From: Sebastes aleutianus
Taxonomy: Eukaryota; Chordata; Actinopteri; Perciformes; Sebastidae
DNA length: 64,000 nucleotides
Assembly: GCA_916700875.1 (NCBI GenBank)
Contig: CAKAKS010000190.1
Location: 186,001-250,000 of the forward strand
Direction of reading: 5' to 3'
Within the stretch, counting starts at the first letter, position 1. Every line of letters begins with the position of its first letter. Below the pieces are notes generated by a model. The model searched no databases. It was not told where the DNA came from and saw only the letters and a program-made list of their open reading frames with translations. Below are positions 24,399 through 37,814 of this stretch, one piece after another. The position numbers and the translations under genes were made by a program.

Positions 24399-26100
24399 GT
24401 GAGTGCCGCTGCCCCTTGTGGAACCGCTTTTCACTCTTTACCCCCCTCCTCCGTTCATCTATCAGATTTCCCTCCTAAAAGCAGGACTGCGCCTCGTCGT
24501 GAGCAAACACTAGAGCTCCGAGAATCAACTCCTATCAGACAATAACCCCCGAACCTGGCGCACACAGTCACCCTCCCACACAAAGACCCCCTTTTACAAA
24601 CTTGAACTGGCATGCATTTATAACTGTCATTCCGGTAAGACGAGCCAAATTGTTGTTGATAATTGAGACACAATATAACAGAGGGCACGCGGCGTGCAGC
24701 AGGTGTGTGGTTAATCAGTCACGGGGCTGCAGGAGGGGGGGGGGGAGGCCTGACTGTACGGGAGCAGGCGGGCTTTTACACCAGCTCATTGCTCTGTCGC
24801 AGGGGGGTAAACGCCCGACACGGTGGGATTCTTTCAGAGGATGCACCACCACTAGGATCAGACCGGGGTGAGGGGTCAGGGGGGTAAACAGGGCTTGTGC
24901 ATGCTGGGCTGCAGTGGAATGGACGCAGGTGCTCCACGTGATCTACGATTAATCTCCCCTTTATGACGAATGAGAGAGAGGGCCCCTGAAAAGCATGAAT
25001 GAGACTCATAAGCCCCCTGCAATTATGCCGAACCACAATGACGAGCTGGAGTGCTCCGAGCTGGATTCATACGGTCGTTTGCATAATGCACCTCGCTGAA
25101 GCAAGGATCCACACACTGGATTATTTACAAAGAAGAGAAACTGATAAAAGCAGTGGTGTGTTTGGATTTGGGGAGTGGGAGGAGCTGCTGGTTCTGGGTT
25201 AGGGATATGTTTAATCACTGTAAATTGAAAATGTTCTGCAACATAGAAACTCAGGAGTTTTAAAGGAATAGCTTGACATTTTGAGAAATATGCTTATTCT
25301 CTCTTGCAGAGAGTCCGATGAGTAGATCGATACCCGTCCAATCCCACTTCCTGCAGTCTTGTCGCCGTGAGGTTGCCAGGCAAGACTCCAGGAAGTTACT
25401 CCTCCCAGCCCAAAATACATTAGACCGGCATCACCAAGGACGCGGAGAGAAACAGGAAAATGATGAAAAGCTGTTGTGTAGCGGGTTAACTGAGGCTTTC
25501 ACAAAGAGATTTGAGGCACATAAGATACGTGAATATTCAATGTCCGTGTGGTAAATCGCTGACAGTACAGTCATGCAGTCGTCTCCAACTAAATCTCAGC
25601 CTATAGATCAAACAGTTGGCTATGAACACGTTGGTTATTTACAGACAACACCAAAGGATGCACGAATATATAGAGATGTCTGGATGAGCAATATCCGTCC
25701 ACTGGGTTGGACGGGGGAAGACTGAAGGGGACATGGTGGCGATCAACCTTTATTTATGAAGGTATCACGAACGCTCCGGTTCAGGCAAGGTCGCAAAATA
25801 ATTATTATACATGTTTATAAAACAAAAGTTTGTTTAACAAGAAATGAATGCATAAATTACAATCCAAGCATACGTCATATTGCATTGAAGTCTATGGGAT
25901 CTTCAGTTTTCTATCCCCCAAAAGGGGGGCGCAGCCTTGATGTTTTGCGAACATCAAGACTGTTTCGCAGCCATGTTTTGTGCCGGTCTGATGTATAGTC
26001 CTACACGTAATGTGTTAAAATGTATTAAAAAACATTGTCTGTGCAGAAAATCCTTGACGTTTTCTAGTTCAACTGTTACTAAAGGTTTATTTCCTTACAG
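24399..26100 (+). other. Intron of the EF-hand gene (1.7 kb)
   Basis: Mostly unique sequence. A short perfect inverted repeat (cttgatgtt / aacatcaag) lies around 25936-25958 inside repeat-like sequence that begins near 25865. Confidence 0.55.
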
Positions 26101-26206
26101 GATCGGTCTGAAGGAGGTTCTGGGTCACCGTCGTCATGGATCATAGACCCGAGTCCGTCACTCAACATGTTTGGATCCGCCCACTCTCCCTGCGTGTCCA
26201 ACCACG
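26101..26206 (+). CDS. EF-hand gene exon (DRSEGGSGSPSSWIIDPSPS...)
   Basis: The acceptor is tttatttccttacag and the donor is aaccacg|gtacag; phase 0 to phase 1 (106 nt). The peptide is DRSEGGSGSPSSWIID followed by PSPSLNMFGSAHSPCVSNH. It is Ser-rich and similar in style to the exon at 18424. Confidence 0.75.
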
Positions 26207-27224
26207 GTACAGTAACCCTTAAATCTTACCCAGAAAACACTGACTTCTCCTGATCTGTGTGTGCTGCAATGACATATCGCCTCTCTGTTAAAACTGGCGC
26301 TCTCTCTGAAGAGCCTATAACAACAATAGTTAATCAATACAAGAGCCCGACTTCACCATTAGCGTCTGATCCGGTAAAAGCCCACTCAGTCCCCGTCGGC
26401 TCTGCTTTATGAGGAGCCATTGTCTCCTCACTGTCGGGCGCTGTGTTTGGCGTTCCCTTGCCTCTGGTACACTTAAGCCCGCTAATCCTTGCTAGGGCCA
26501 GCTGGCCCGCGGTATCACCTTCACCTGTGTGGTCGGCCTGTGTACATTCATGAGTGATGGTTCGGAGGCGGCGCTTACTGTACGGATCACAAACACTGGA
26601 AAGCTGGCAGCGCAAGACGGGGAAAAAGGTCCACTGAGGCGGCGTCACCACGTTGGAAATGGAGAGCCACCCTTGAGCTAATGGCTGCCTCTTTTTCCTC
26701 CCATCTTCACATCTGTCAGACTGTGATCACGCTCACTCGTCCAGTATCAGTCATTGTTCTGTAACGCTAATGGGCCATGGTATGCTGTATTCCTCGAGGA
26801 TGTTATAAATGCATCCATCATATCAGAGATTGATATGTCTGAGGGCCGAGCTGGAGCTGGAGTGGAGGAGGGTGGAGCTATAGATCAGGCTGTGCTGTGA
26901 CAATCCATCTGTCTAATCATTTTGACATCAGTTTTCACAAAACTTGCAGGAATAATGGGCCTCATGCAAGAACCTCTCGTACTGACAGATTTATTCTTAA
27001 GTGGCTTGTACGAGTGATTTAGGAGAACTTGTCGCATTCACCAATTTTCTCGTATTTTGAATTTTCTCTTAGGCATGAACACAATTTATGAGTGGTCCAG
27101 ACGTCTGCTGTTACTCAAACCTACGTTTTTCACTAATGGATTGTATATTTAATTACAATTTTTACATAATTATGTTGACATTATCCTGTTTGACTCTGCA
27201 ATTCGAAGTATAGTATAATACACA

Positions 27225-27845
27225 AATATGACAGAAGTGCTAATAAACAGTATAATACTACAGCTTTTAGCTATTAACGCAGTACTATGGTATCTTGTGC
27301 ATACAAACACTGCAACAACATGTCCACAGATAGAAGTTAGATAGTACTGTGTGTATGACTGATGTAATGAGACACAAATATAACAGAAGTGCTAATAAAC
27401 AGTATATTACCACAGTTTTTTTTACTGCTGATGCACGGAGCAGCAATCTTGGATTTTGAGGTTGGGGTTGATGAGGTTCTTCAGGGGGCGTTCCAGTTGA
27501 AATTTCGGAAATGCCAAGTTCCCAGTTCAAATGGAACGCAGCATTAGGTTTAAGGTGGTCTGATGATGCGTTCCAGTTGAACTGGGAAGTCAGAATTTTA
27601 TTAAATCAGTCTTAAACACAGTACTGTCCAACTTCTATCTGTGGACATGCTGCTACAGTGTTTATATGCACAAAATACTGCGTAATGCGTTGTTATCAAC
27701 TGGTATTGCTAACAATGGCTAACGTGGCTTGAGCAAACCCCATTGAATTTTCCAACTTGTTGTACTGGAACGTGGTCAACTCTGGTGTGACGTCATTCCC
27801 AGCTTCGATTTCCGATTTCCAATGTAAATGGAACGCAGCATAAGG
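27225..27845. mobile_element. Nested inverted-repeat element(s)
   Basis: Segment 27294-27350 recurs inverted at 27612-27668 (acttctatctgtggacatg shared). Short termini gcgttccagttgaa and ttcaaatggaacgc flank 27488-27542, and the same termini flank 27572-27840. Together they look like one MITE family inserted twice or one element broken by another. Confidence 0.55.
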
Positions 27846-27849
27846 AAAT

Positions 27850-27990
27850 GCTGTTGAGTTGCATTATGGGAACTGTAGGATCCTGCATTTTTTAGTGTGT
27901 GAGCCATATTAGGGACTGAGAGTCAGGATATCTCTGCTTATATGCTCCATTTGTTGATACCATGTTTCTGTGAAGTCCCCCAACTTTATG
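27850..27990 (+). repeat. Dispersed element, copy 1 (gagttgcattatgggaactg)
   Basis: Shares ttgcattatggga..tgtaggat and gagtcaggatatct with 28650-29130 (inverted) and 48780-48910. Confidence 0.5.
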
Positions 27991-28649
27991 GAGGTGCAAA
28001 ATGGAAAGGAAAACTCCTGACTGATTCAGGGCCCTGAGTCGGTCTAAGGCAATATGTTACTTGATTTGTGTGGCGACATCCCTGCAACCAGGAATGAGTT
28101 TTATATGATTTAACAGCTTGTTCTGATTGATTTATTAGGTTGTTAAATGTATATGTTGTACATCCATTGTCAAAGAACACAATGTCTGAAATTCCCTTCA
28201 GCTTTAAAACGCTGTTTTTTCACACATTTTACGACGAGGCGCTCCCTGTTTAACTACCCTGTAAGAATCATACAAACTGGACTAATGGAGGAAGATGTCC
28301 CCCAGAGGATCGAGGTGATGGCTTGTGTGCTTTGACCTTTTGGAGGCCAAAGGCATGGTCACACTCTGAGGGAGGAGGAGGAAGGGAAGGGAAGGAGGGG
28401 GGGGGTCATCAGCAGGGCGTGGAGGGGTCACGCCTGAGGTCACACTGTCTCTAAAAGATGCCCAGTGTGTGGCATGTCTTTGTGTGGATAGGTGAGATTT
28501 GGTTACCCTGGAGGTGTGAGTAGTTCAACCCTTTGAATAGAGATCCCCAGTAATGGAGGGAATGACCCCATTATGACTCAACGTATATGAGAAAGTTGAG
28601 AAAATGGGCCTGAGATCAGTTCACATGACCAACTGATGATTTATATATA

Positions 28650-29130
28650 ATAAGCCACAAACGCTTATTATATTTATTATATTTTATTGTTCAACACAGG
28701 CCATTTCGGTAGAATATGACAATAGAATGGCGGACGTTTTACTGCCCTCCAGCAGTCACTTTCAGTCCAAAATGACGGAACAGTAGCTTTGCTGCTGGGC
28801 GCTGATGTGGCAATGGAACGAACAATTGACTTTCACTTCTTGGTGATATACGTTCTTTGACGACATGACCACGACCATTTAGGAGACAGGAAGTGTGTAC
28901 CATTTCAAACCATTGGGGGAGCTTGAAATGCGTCATCTTTGTTACAGAGCATCTTTGATTTAGTATTGCACGTCCATGAAGTTGGGAAACTCACAAGATA
29001 CATGTTGAAGAGAAGAATGTTAAAATGGAAAGAGCAGAGACCAAGATATCCTGACTTTTATTCCCCGGTATCGGGCAAGCTCCAAAAACACTGTATCCTA
29101 CATTTCCCATAATGCAACTGAATGTTGTCA
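28650..29130 (-). repeat. Dispersed element, longest copy
   Basis: On the - strand it reads ttgcattatgggaaatgtag, then aagtcaggatatcttggtct, as in the copies at 27850 and 48780. No coding capacity is credible. Confidence 0.5.
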
Positions 29131-30564
29131 TTAATTTAAAAAAAAAAAAAATTCAAACTTTGGAAAGTTTCTCCAAAGCCACAGAAGACTTTATGCAATG
29201 GTTTATTAGTGCACCTTTGTGACAAATATGTGTAAAATCATATGGAATGGTCCTTTAATTAATAATGATGATGATTTAATGATGAGTAATTTTTCTGATG
29301 TTCGTTCCATATCAATGAATTGCCCGACTGTCTCTGGATCAGTTCGACAATGGTTGACCAACTCTGAGATTAGAGTGAAGCCAGAAATGAGCTGCGATAA
29401 GATGCTGCAGCTCCCCAGTGAGGCTCATGTTAAGACCTTTGTCCATCTCTGCTCATCAGGAATTCATAGGTAGAGTAATCCCTCCCCTCATAATTGTTTC
29501 ATGACTGTTTCCCCGCTGCCCCCGGTCACTCGGCGTTCACTCCAGTGTTTAGCATTCAGCTGCTACTAAAGATGTTAGCGTCCAAATGAATGTAGCGATG
29601 TGCGGGGGCCACAAAGAGCACTAATCTGAACTGACCCTGGTGGATTGTTCCAGAAAGCTGAGGAAGCTACGGGACAGATTAGCCTCCAGAAAGACAGAGA
29701 CGGTGCGAGCAGAGATTAGTCGTGTACTAAGCGAGGATCGTTTCCCTCCCCAGAGGACCACACACTGACAGTGTAGCCATGTCACCATTGTCTCTAAGCC
29801 ACCGCCGCTGTGGACTCATCGGCTATTGTCTCCGAAATCCTCCAGCGTTTCCCCAAAAACCTGGACTCAAGCCCTTTGATTGGCACTTGTCAGGGCTGAT
29901 AGAGAGGGTGACGTGTTGGGAAAGGCTTCGATAAAGGAGCCCTGAAAGGAAAATCCCCTCCCCATGAATAATAAATTGGCGAGGATTTTCTTTTTTAGTC
30001 CACCCCGCTCCTATTCGACCATTCTCTGAGCAGATAGAGAAGTGAAAGCTCTGGGTGGCATCAGTGAATGGCCTCGGCACGCTGATTGTCTCGCTGATGC
30101 TCATCCCTTTCTCAAACACGCAAAGAAAGAGATACAAGTCCAACCTTCTTGCCTCTGCCTGGTGGCTGGATGGTAAAGGGCAGGCAGTGTGTGTGTTGGA
30201 GAGAGTCGGACGAAGGGGTGGGCGGCGCATGTGTGTGTGTGTTTATTGTCATCGGCGGCCTTTTCCAGATCAGCGAGGGGATTTGACTCGGCCGCTCGCA
30301 GCCAAATCCAGCTATCTGCTGTGTTCAGATGCTGTGGTTGGTATGGTAACCTGCTCTGTGTGTGTTTTAGATGGGCTCTTGTTTCCAGCTTGAACTGACC
30401 AGTAATCAGTGCGGTGCATTCATGGATTAGGCCATGTTGGAGGTTAGGATAGGAGGGTTTGAAAAGGAGGAAACCAAATCCTGAATAATTTCAGTTGTGG
30501 TTTCACCCTGCTTTTAGAGATGGTACATTATACAAACTGTTTGGAGTTTTAGATTTTAACCAGT

Positions 30565-30740
30565 GCTGATTAGTTGATCATCAGGAAATTGATTATCAAC
30601 ATATTTTATACTTGATTAATCATTTTATAAAGGAAAAACTGTAACAAGCATCTGAAATGTGAAGATTTTGTTGCTTTTCTCTGTTTAAAATGAATATCTT
30701 TGGATTGTTTTGATCAGACAAAACAAACTATTTGAAGACG
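30565..30740 (+). mobile_element. MITE relic, attaatca family
   Basis: Contains attgattatcaac, cttgattaatcattttataa and catctgaaatgtgaagattt, matching 44697-44953 and 46155-46385 in order. Confidence 0.5.
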
Positions 30741-32071
30741 TTACCTTGGTACGGTGGCCCCGAGAGCTCAACACACGACAACTAAAGAAAACACAAGCAA
30801 ATGAAAAAGACATCTTCACTAATTTGACACATGTGCATGCATGGGAATGACCATCATATACTTCTATCATAATGTTCTAAACCCTTATACACTCTAAACT
30901 TTCAAACTCTAAACTGTTTATTACAGATTTATGACTAGAACAACTTGACACACAGTGCTGAGCTGCATCTCAAATTCATCTTCAGGTTCCCAGCTTTCAG
31001 ATGATGTACACCACTTCTATGTGACATCTACTGTTGACCTGCTATCTCCCCCTAAAGAACCCCTTGTACCCCCCTAAAAAACACAAAAACGGCTCTATGG
31101 TAAAGATGGGTGGAATGGAAAAGGTTAAACAACAAGGAAAATAAATACAGGTTTTATTTTAATGTATGATGCATTCAAAGGAAAAGTTTTAGATTTTTGA
31201 AAACCATTATCTTCACATCACATTCATCATGACGTCACTGTAGATATCCCAGACATGCACAGAAAACCCCCCCCCACAAGAAATGATGAATTCTGCGTCT
31301 AAAGATGAATACATTTCTCATCCCGTCGTCTGTTTTGGTGACATTGAGACTTGAGCGTGACGTCGAGGCTGATGGGAGCGTGTGATTGTGTGCAGTGTGG
31401 TGGAAGACGGCCTGTCAAATGAGACATGGCTCCATCAATCTGGGCTGCTGACCTCCGCGCGCTCGCTGACGAGATAAATGAATCCGCGGCGCCACGTTCG
31501 GACGGCTTGATGAATCTGCTGCCTGTCGGCTACTCGACTGGTCAAGCTTTCTCCTCCTAATGACTCGCGTTTGCAAAAGTAACGCGAAGAAAAGAGTCCG
31601 AAACTCTGATGGAAACTGTTGCAAAAGACAGTCGCAGCCCTCCTTAAGCTCAAGTCTGCATTGATGGCGCCCTTTGTCTCGGCGCCGCTACACCAAGAAG
31701 TGTATTCTGTGGACTTTATATTCGGAGATAATGGGGCTCTTAATTGGCTGGTCAGTGACAAAATAGACGTCTGTTTAAGTTTCAGGGAGAGCGTCCGCTG
31801 CTTAGAGAGACTCTGAAAGGACTGAAGGGAGATGTGACTGTGGCATTTAGCAGAACAATGTGATGGGAATTAGTGTTTATTAAAGCAACTGAAATGGGTT
31901 TTAATGCTTTTTACTAAGTGGCTACTTCCACGTAGACAACCATGAATACTTGTTCAGGACTGTGGTGATTACAGTGTTTATATTTAAAAAGTTAACCCCT
32001 GTGCTAAGACTGCTACATGCAAGACTTCATTAGATTTTTTATGTATTTTATGTCGTATCTCTCTGCTCCAG

Positions 32072-32305
32072 GTTCCAGCACAGATGAAGGGGGCCCCACC
32101 GAGGAGGAAGAGGAGGAGGCCAATTATCCAGGATGGAGGGACCGAGTCGAGTCCTCGGCTGGAGGAAGGAGGCCCAGCAGAAGTGAAGAGAAGGACAGAA
32201 GGATGGAGGAGAGGAAAACAAAGGTGCTGAACATGCTTTCCCAACTGCAGGACGACACGCCTCGTCAGCCGAGTAGCAACAAAGGAAGCTCCAACTTCGA
32301 GGACT
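32072..32305 (+). CDS. EF-hand gene exon with acidic and charged helix-like stretch
   Basis: The acceptor is ctctctgctccag and the donor is ggact|gtgagt; phase 1 to phase 1 (234 nt). The peptide opens SSTDEGGPTEEEEEEANYPG, then a highly charged segment (EEKDRRMEERKTKVLNMLSQ) likely to be helical, then a Ser/Asn linker to SSNFED. This is the last exon of the disordered half and is followed by the 12.2-kb intron. Confidence 0.8.
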
Positions 32306-32463
32306 GTGAGTTTATTATCTAATGAAAATTAGATTATTTAATGCCTTAAAGCAAAACTTAGGTCATTTTAAACCCAGATCCTACTTTTGATGTTATTTTC
32401 CATCATATACCTTCACTAAAAATCAGTTGCCTCATAACGTACAAAACATACAATTAATATGCT

Positions 32464-32836
32464 CTCCTCAAAGCCACCAGACAACAGTAATTTTACCTTG
32501 CTGATCATCGAAATACAGTTCGTTCAAACTCGACAGAAACAAAATAAAACTCATCAAATCCATCTTGGTTAATCTTTCCACTGTTCCAACAATCACCAAC
32601 TCTGGTTTGGTTGAAATAAACCCTTAATTCACCGAGTTAGATGTGAAAAGAAACAGCCGTTATATGAGCTCCTCAAAGCCACCAGACTCCATTGACAGAA
32701 ACAGTAATTTTACCTCGCTGATCATTGTAAAACACACTTCATTCAAACTCAACAGAAACAAAATTAAACTCATCAAAACCGTCTTTGTTAGTCTTTCCAC
32801 TGTTCCAACAATCACCAACTCTGGTTTGAGTTTGAA
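32464..32836. repeat. Direct tandem duplication, period ~205 bp
   Basis: ctcctcaaagccaccagac occurs at 32464 and 32669, and ccaacaatcaccaactctgg follows at the same spacing in each. Similarity over ~140-165 bp is high. A third partial copy (ccaaagccaccagactccat) is at 51520-51570. Confidence 0.85.
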
Positions 32837-33929
32837 AGAGAAACAGAATAAGTAACAGATATAAAAAAGAAATAACAACCGTAACATTTTAACGGTTTAC
32901 CAACCCTGTTGTCCGGTGCGTTCGTGATTTTAAATGTGACACACCAGACAAAACAAATGAGAAAGGCACTCGTGATACGGAAACCCATATCGTATCACCT
33001 ACTTTTAGCAGGTTTTCCCGTGTTTAAAAGACCTGCATATATGCGCTAATTTTAGTGGAAAATTGGTGTAAGACTCCACTAGAGGTGTTGCGCGTCAGAC
33101 AAGGTGCTTTGTAATGAAGCAGCTGAGGAGATTTTGGTCCGAATTAATCATTAAAATAAATATATATATAAGAAGACAGGAGTCCTTGTGGAAGTGTTGT
33201 ACTTAACTGCTTAAAATCAAGGGTTTTCCAACTCCAGCGATGTTTGAAGGCTGAATCTACTCTTCTTTGGCTCCTGTTCACACAATAAACCCCACAGGGA
33301 AAAATCACAAACACCCGACACATTTACCAACACTCCTCTCGACTCTAAAAATTTCCCCTCAATTACGCCACTTGATTTTTTTTTAGAATTGCCTTTTTTG
33401 CAAACAGGAATTTAGCCAGGAGTTCTCCAGTTTCCCTCAAGTGCCTAATTTCTGGCATCCAGGCCTTTGTGAGAGCGCCGGGGCCGACGGGTCTGACAAT
33501 AAGCGTCCACACCTAAGGTCAAGGCTGAGGGGGCCGGCCCTCTGCAGAGGTCACCATGTCAGAGCTCTCCCGTGAGTGCTGGCACCCATGAATGGGGCTG
33601 ATTGGACAGGTTTGTTCAGACGGTAATCAAGCAGGATGAAGAACCCTGCAGCTGGCCTCACTGTTCTGCTGCAAGGTTATTACTAATGTAGAGCTTTTAT
33701 TGTGTTACAGGAGGATGGACTTTGGTTTGTGTGTGTGCGTGTCCTTGTATTCATGTTAAAACAGGTGGAGGTTTACATATATGAGTGATGTCATTTTTTG
33801 GTTGTCTTTACTTCTTTAAAGGACGTTTATCAGGCTACAGCTTTGGTTAAGAGTTGGAGGAAGTTTACGTGATGCTAGCATCCGTGGCTCTATGGTGATG
33901 ACAGTCTATTAGTGGATCCTTCACTTTGG

Positions 33930-34290
33930 TTCAGACTGAAATATCTCAACATCTAATCCATGGATTGGCTTGAAATTTGGGACAGATATCTGTGATCCCC
34001 AGAGGATGAATCCTAATGACTTTGGTGATCACATGACCTTTCCTCTAGCGCCACCATGAGGTTTATAGGTGTGGTTTTCAGTGAAATATCCCAACAACTG
34101 TTGGATTGATGGTAGGGTTGGACGATTGGACGAATATATCGTCTATCGGTGATTGGCTGAGGTCATCGGCTGTTGTTTTTTTTGGGTGATGTTTGTCATT
34201 TGCACGCCGCACACATTCACCTCAAGATGAATGGTAATAACTTTAGTGATCCTCTGACTGTTCATTAGCGCCATCATCAGGTCTAAATGT
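33930..34290 (+). repeat. Dispersed repeat, longest copy
   Basis: Contains gactgaaatatctcaacatc, ccagaggatgaatcctaatg, tagcgccaccatgagg and a second partial unit after 34075 (gaaatatcccaacaactgtt). This is a known style of teleost dispersed repeat. Confidence 0.6.
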
Positions 34291-34702
34291 TTGTTTTAAA
34301 TCATTGCATGCACTTTCCATAGTAAGTACAATGGCACATTTATCACATGGACAATTGCTGAAATACTTGCACATACTGACTGAAAGTGTGATTAACATCA
34401 ATTTGTACAACTTCTGTCTGTCAGAAATAATCAAATACCATATATTTATATTCCATGAAGATATGTTATTATCACACAGCCTTTTCTTATATTTATCAAT
34501 AAAAACATTTTGCTCTTCAGGTTAATAATTGATTACATTCAGGTTAGATTTGGGTTTAAAGGACACTAATGAAGTTCTTCATCAGCGTTATTGTTTAGAG
34601 AAAGACACTCTCGTGTTTAAGGGTGTGGTGTGTTTACAAAGTGGGTCCTGATCCAGTCTGTCATTTTTTACGCCAGAATATTCACCAAGGTCCTTTTGTT
34701 TG

Positions 34703-34704
<2 letters not shown>

Positions 34705-34744
<40 letters not shown>
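34705..34744. repeat. (GT)n microsatellite
   Basis: Uninterrupted GT repeat, followed by GT-rich patches to 34805. Confidence 0.95.
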
Positions 34745-34746
<2 letters not shown>

Positions 34747-34930
34747 TTGCACATACACACACCTGTGGTTTGTGTGTGCACAAAAGTGTGTGTGAGTGTG
34801 TGTTGACTACCTCTTGTCCAGACACTTGTAACTGTGGCCTCTCATTAGGCTCTGAAAGGGTCTAACTGGTCATAATTGTCTCTTTTCGGTCCAACGCTGA
34901 CCACTTGCCAACGGATTCCCAAAATAGAGA

Positions 34931-34931
<1 letters not shown>

Positions 34932-34992
<61 letters not shown>
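34932..34992. repeat. (CA)n microsatellite, ~30 units
   Basis: One of the longest perfect dinucleotide tracts in the window. It lies 190 bp from the inverse (GT)n tract, so the two could pair. Confidence 0.95.
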
Positions 34993-34994
<2 letters not shown>

Positions 34995-35787
34995 CCGCCT
35001 ATAACTTCCTGTACTCTGCCACCATCCATCCATTCAACTCTGCGACCCTCCAGCTTGTCATCAGTCAGCGGTCGCTGCCATGCGGCTCGTATTCGGAGTG
35101 AACAGAGAATATGTACATAAGCACAAAGAGCAGATGTAATTATTCTCTCAGTACGAGTCAAACCAGCTCCATATGTAGATTTATAATGCGGACTACGTCA
35201 ATGAGTTGGTTCACATAATACAGAATAAACATCTTTTTAATCTTTAAACTTCTCTAGTGGCATGTCGGTACTTTTTGTGAGTAAAAACTATGAAACTGAC
35301 ATTTTAAAAGCTGTGATAGAGATAATATGATTAAGTTGCATATTGGCAAATCTATAAGATTTCTTTAATTTTCTTAAACTGTATATCCTTATACAGTAAA
35401 CCACATTGTCCGCACGTCTTCCAGTGTCAGAAATTCAAACCCAGAAGAGGCTGGTGCTGTTTTTTTTCGACTCTGTTCTCGACCAACTCATCTAATCCAC
35501 TGTTTCATATTGCGGATGTTTAATTTATTGTAGCTACAGGGGTTTATGTGACATCTGCACTTTCTTCTGCTGCTGGCTGCTTGGTGATGATGTTGGATAA
35601 AAGCCCAAAGCCTGGGTGATAATTCAATATTATTGCTTATTGTCCCTCTGTATCTATAGTAGTAAATTCTAGATATTGTGGTTCACGGTTGTCATGGCTA
35701 CATATTAAAAATCAGACACAGCATGAGATCTGAAAAAAAAGGATATAGATTTTTTTAATCATACAGTTTCATTCTGGGGAAAAAATC

Positions 35788-36333
35788 TAACCAACCATGT
35801 CATACTAGCTTGTCATGGAGGAGGCTAAATAACGCTCCAAACTTATGCTAAATTTTGGTGAGGAAAAACTGTCATGTCCATTTTCAAAGGGGTCCCTTGA
35901 CCTCTGACCTCCAGATATGTGAATGAAAATGGGGTCTATGGGTACCCACGAGTCTCCCCTTTACAGACATGCTCACTTTATGATAATCACATGCAGTTTG
36001 GGGCAAGTCATAGTCAAGTCAGCACACTGACACACTGACAGCTGTTGTTGCCTGTTGGGCTGCAGTTTGCCATGTTATGATTTGAGCATGTTTTTTATGC
36101 TAAATGCAGTACCTGTGAGGGTTTCTGGACAATATTTGTCATTGTTTTGTATTGTTAATTGATTTCCAATAATAAATATATACATACATTTGCATAAAGC
36201 AGCACTCCCATGTTGATAAGAGTATTAAATACTTGACAAATCTCCCTTTAAGGTACATTTTGAACAGATTAAAAACATGCAATTAATTTGCGATTAATCA
36301 CGATTAAATATTTTAATCAATTGACAGCCCTAG
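35788..36333 (+). mobile_element. AGGGCTGTCAA-family MITE, 5' truncated
   Basis: Starts inside the element (aaccatgtcatactagcttg) and ends with the intact terminus caattgacagccctag. The core starts at 35966. Confidence 0.75.
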
Positions 36334-37814
36334 AAAAAACATTAAAGAAACAAATATTTAATATAGGTATTGTAATTTTCCAATTTATAAATTGTTTTTC
36401 TGGACTTTAAAGTCCAGTTTTGCTTCATGGCTCCGTAATATGTGTCTGTGGTGGACAGCGGGGCGACACTGATGTCAAGTAGCTGTGGTCTCCTTTGTGT
36501 TGCAGCATCTAGCGCCTGTTAGCGTTGTGAGGGACTCTGTGGGCTGAGGTCTCTGATGAATGTCGATGTTGATCTGGAACACCTGGCGGCCTTGACGCCA
36601 GCCTCGCGTTGACCCCACCCACCCTCACCACCACCAGCAGCAGCAGCCTATATTCCTGTCCTCCACCTGTGGGCGGAGATCAGCCCTAATTGTTGTTTTC
36701 AAACAAGGAATGAGCCAAAAAAGAAAAATAGATCGAATGAACAAGAAAGACCAGTCGCTTAAAAGCGAGATGAAGGGAGGTTACGGGCATTAGTGCGAGG
36801 TGTTTGTGTGTCTCTAGTGCGTGTTTCGGTACAGTGCCTTTATGTAACCTCTGTTTACTCAGCCTTTGGTCTGGAATACCTCTATGTATTTACCATCAGT
36901 CCAGAATGACTGGGCAAACAAACAGCTCGCCTATTGATGAGCAGTGGCGTGGAATATGCCCCGCTGTATTCACAAGAGAGAGAAGAAGGGACGGGGTAGA
37001 GGGAGAGAGCGAGCAAAGTAAATCTGTCAAAGAGTCTATTATACGGTGTCCAAACAGAGAGCGCCCTCCACAATGGCCTTATTAATGGCACAATGTGGAG
37101 GAGCGGCAGGGCAATAATAGCAGATGATTTTGCTTTGTGAGGTTATCTCTCTGGAGATCTGGTATTGCAGTACAACAGATGATTTGAACTCTCGGGGGCA
37201 TATCGGTGCGGATCTGCGGCAGGAGCTGATTGGGCGTAGGCGTGTGTGTGAGTGTTTGTGCAGTAAGTTGTGGTTTGTGGTGAGGCCGATGGCGTGCAGC
37301 CAGAGACAGGAGTGTGGCCGCTACGTGTGTCTTTGTTTGTTTTCCTACCAGAGCTCTAACCCCCCCCCTCCCCTTCAACACACACACAAACACACACTCC
37401 TCAGTCTTTATGGAGAAAGTGAGGGGGAGGAGTCGAGCGTGCACGGAGCAACAACAAGCGCCTGCAGGAGAATGCTGCCAAATACTGTCACCCTCTTTTA
37501 CATTGTAGTACCCACTCAAGAGACACCAGCACACGTTGCCAAATTCTGCTCTGAAAAGACGATTTTATACAACAGCAGTGAGGCGCTCTGACTACTGATG
37601 TACCCGGCCTCAGTATTTGTAAAACGGTGGGTCTTTATAGTAATTTACACATTTTATTAGGAGGCTGTGACCGTAAGTATAGATCTCAATTAGATGCTGG
37701 GTAACTTTTGCCAATATCGACATGCTACACATCATTAAACTGGTTAGTTCAATCATTCAGTTAATATTTTCGGAAACCTTGAGCACCAAAGTGGAATTCA
37801 TTCAGATTTACTGT

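Larger units (their letters stand above)
26207..32071 (+). other. Intron of the EF-hand gene (5.9 kb)
   Basis: Contains nested inverted repeats (27225-27845), copies of a dispersed element (27850-27990 and 28650-29130) and a MITE relic (30565-30740). The stretches 26210-26900 and 29480-30480 look unique and could hold regulatory DNA. Confidence 0.55.

Noticed and set aside
29653..29760. Possible exon after ttccag at 29653
   Set aside because: In the phase required by the exon ending at 26206 it stops at the second codon; the exon at 32072 fits directly.
37082..37591. Overlapping 150- and 155-codon frames on opposite strands
   Set aside because: Both come from a GT/CA-rich stretch without stops; neither has a recognisable domain or splice context.
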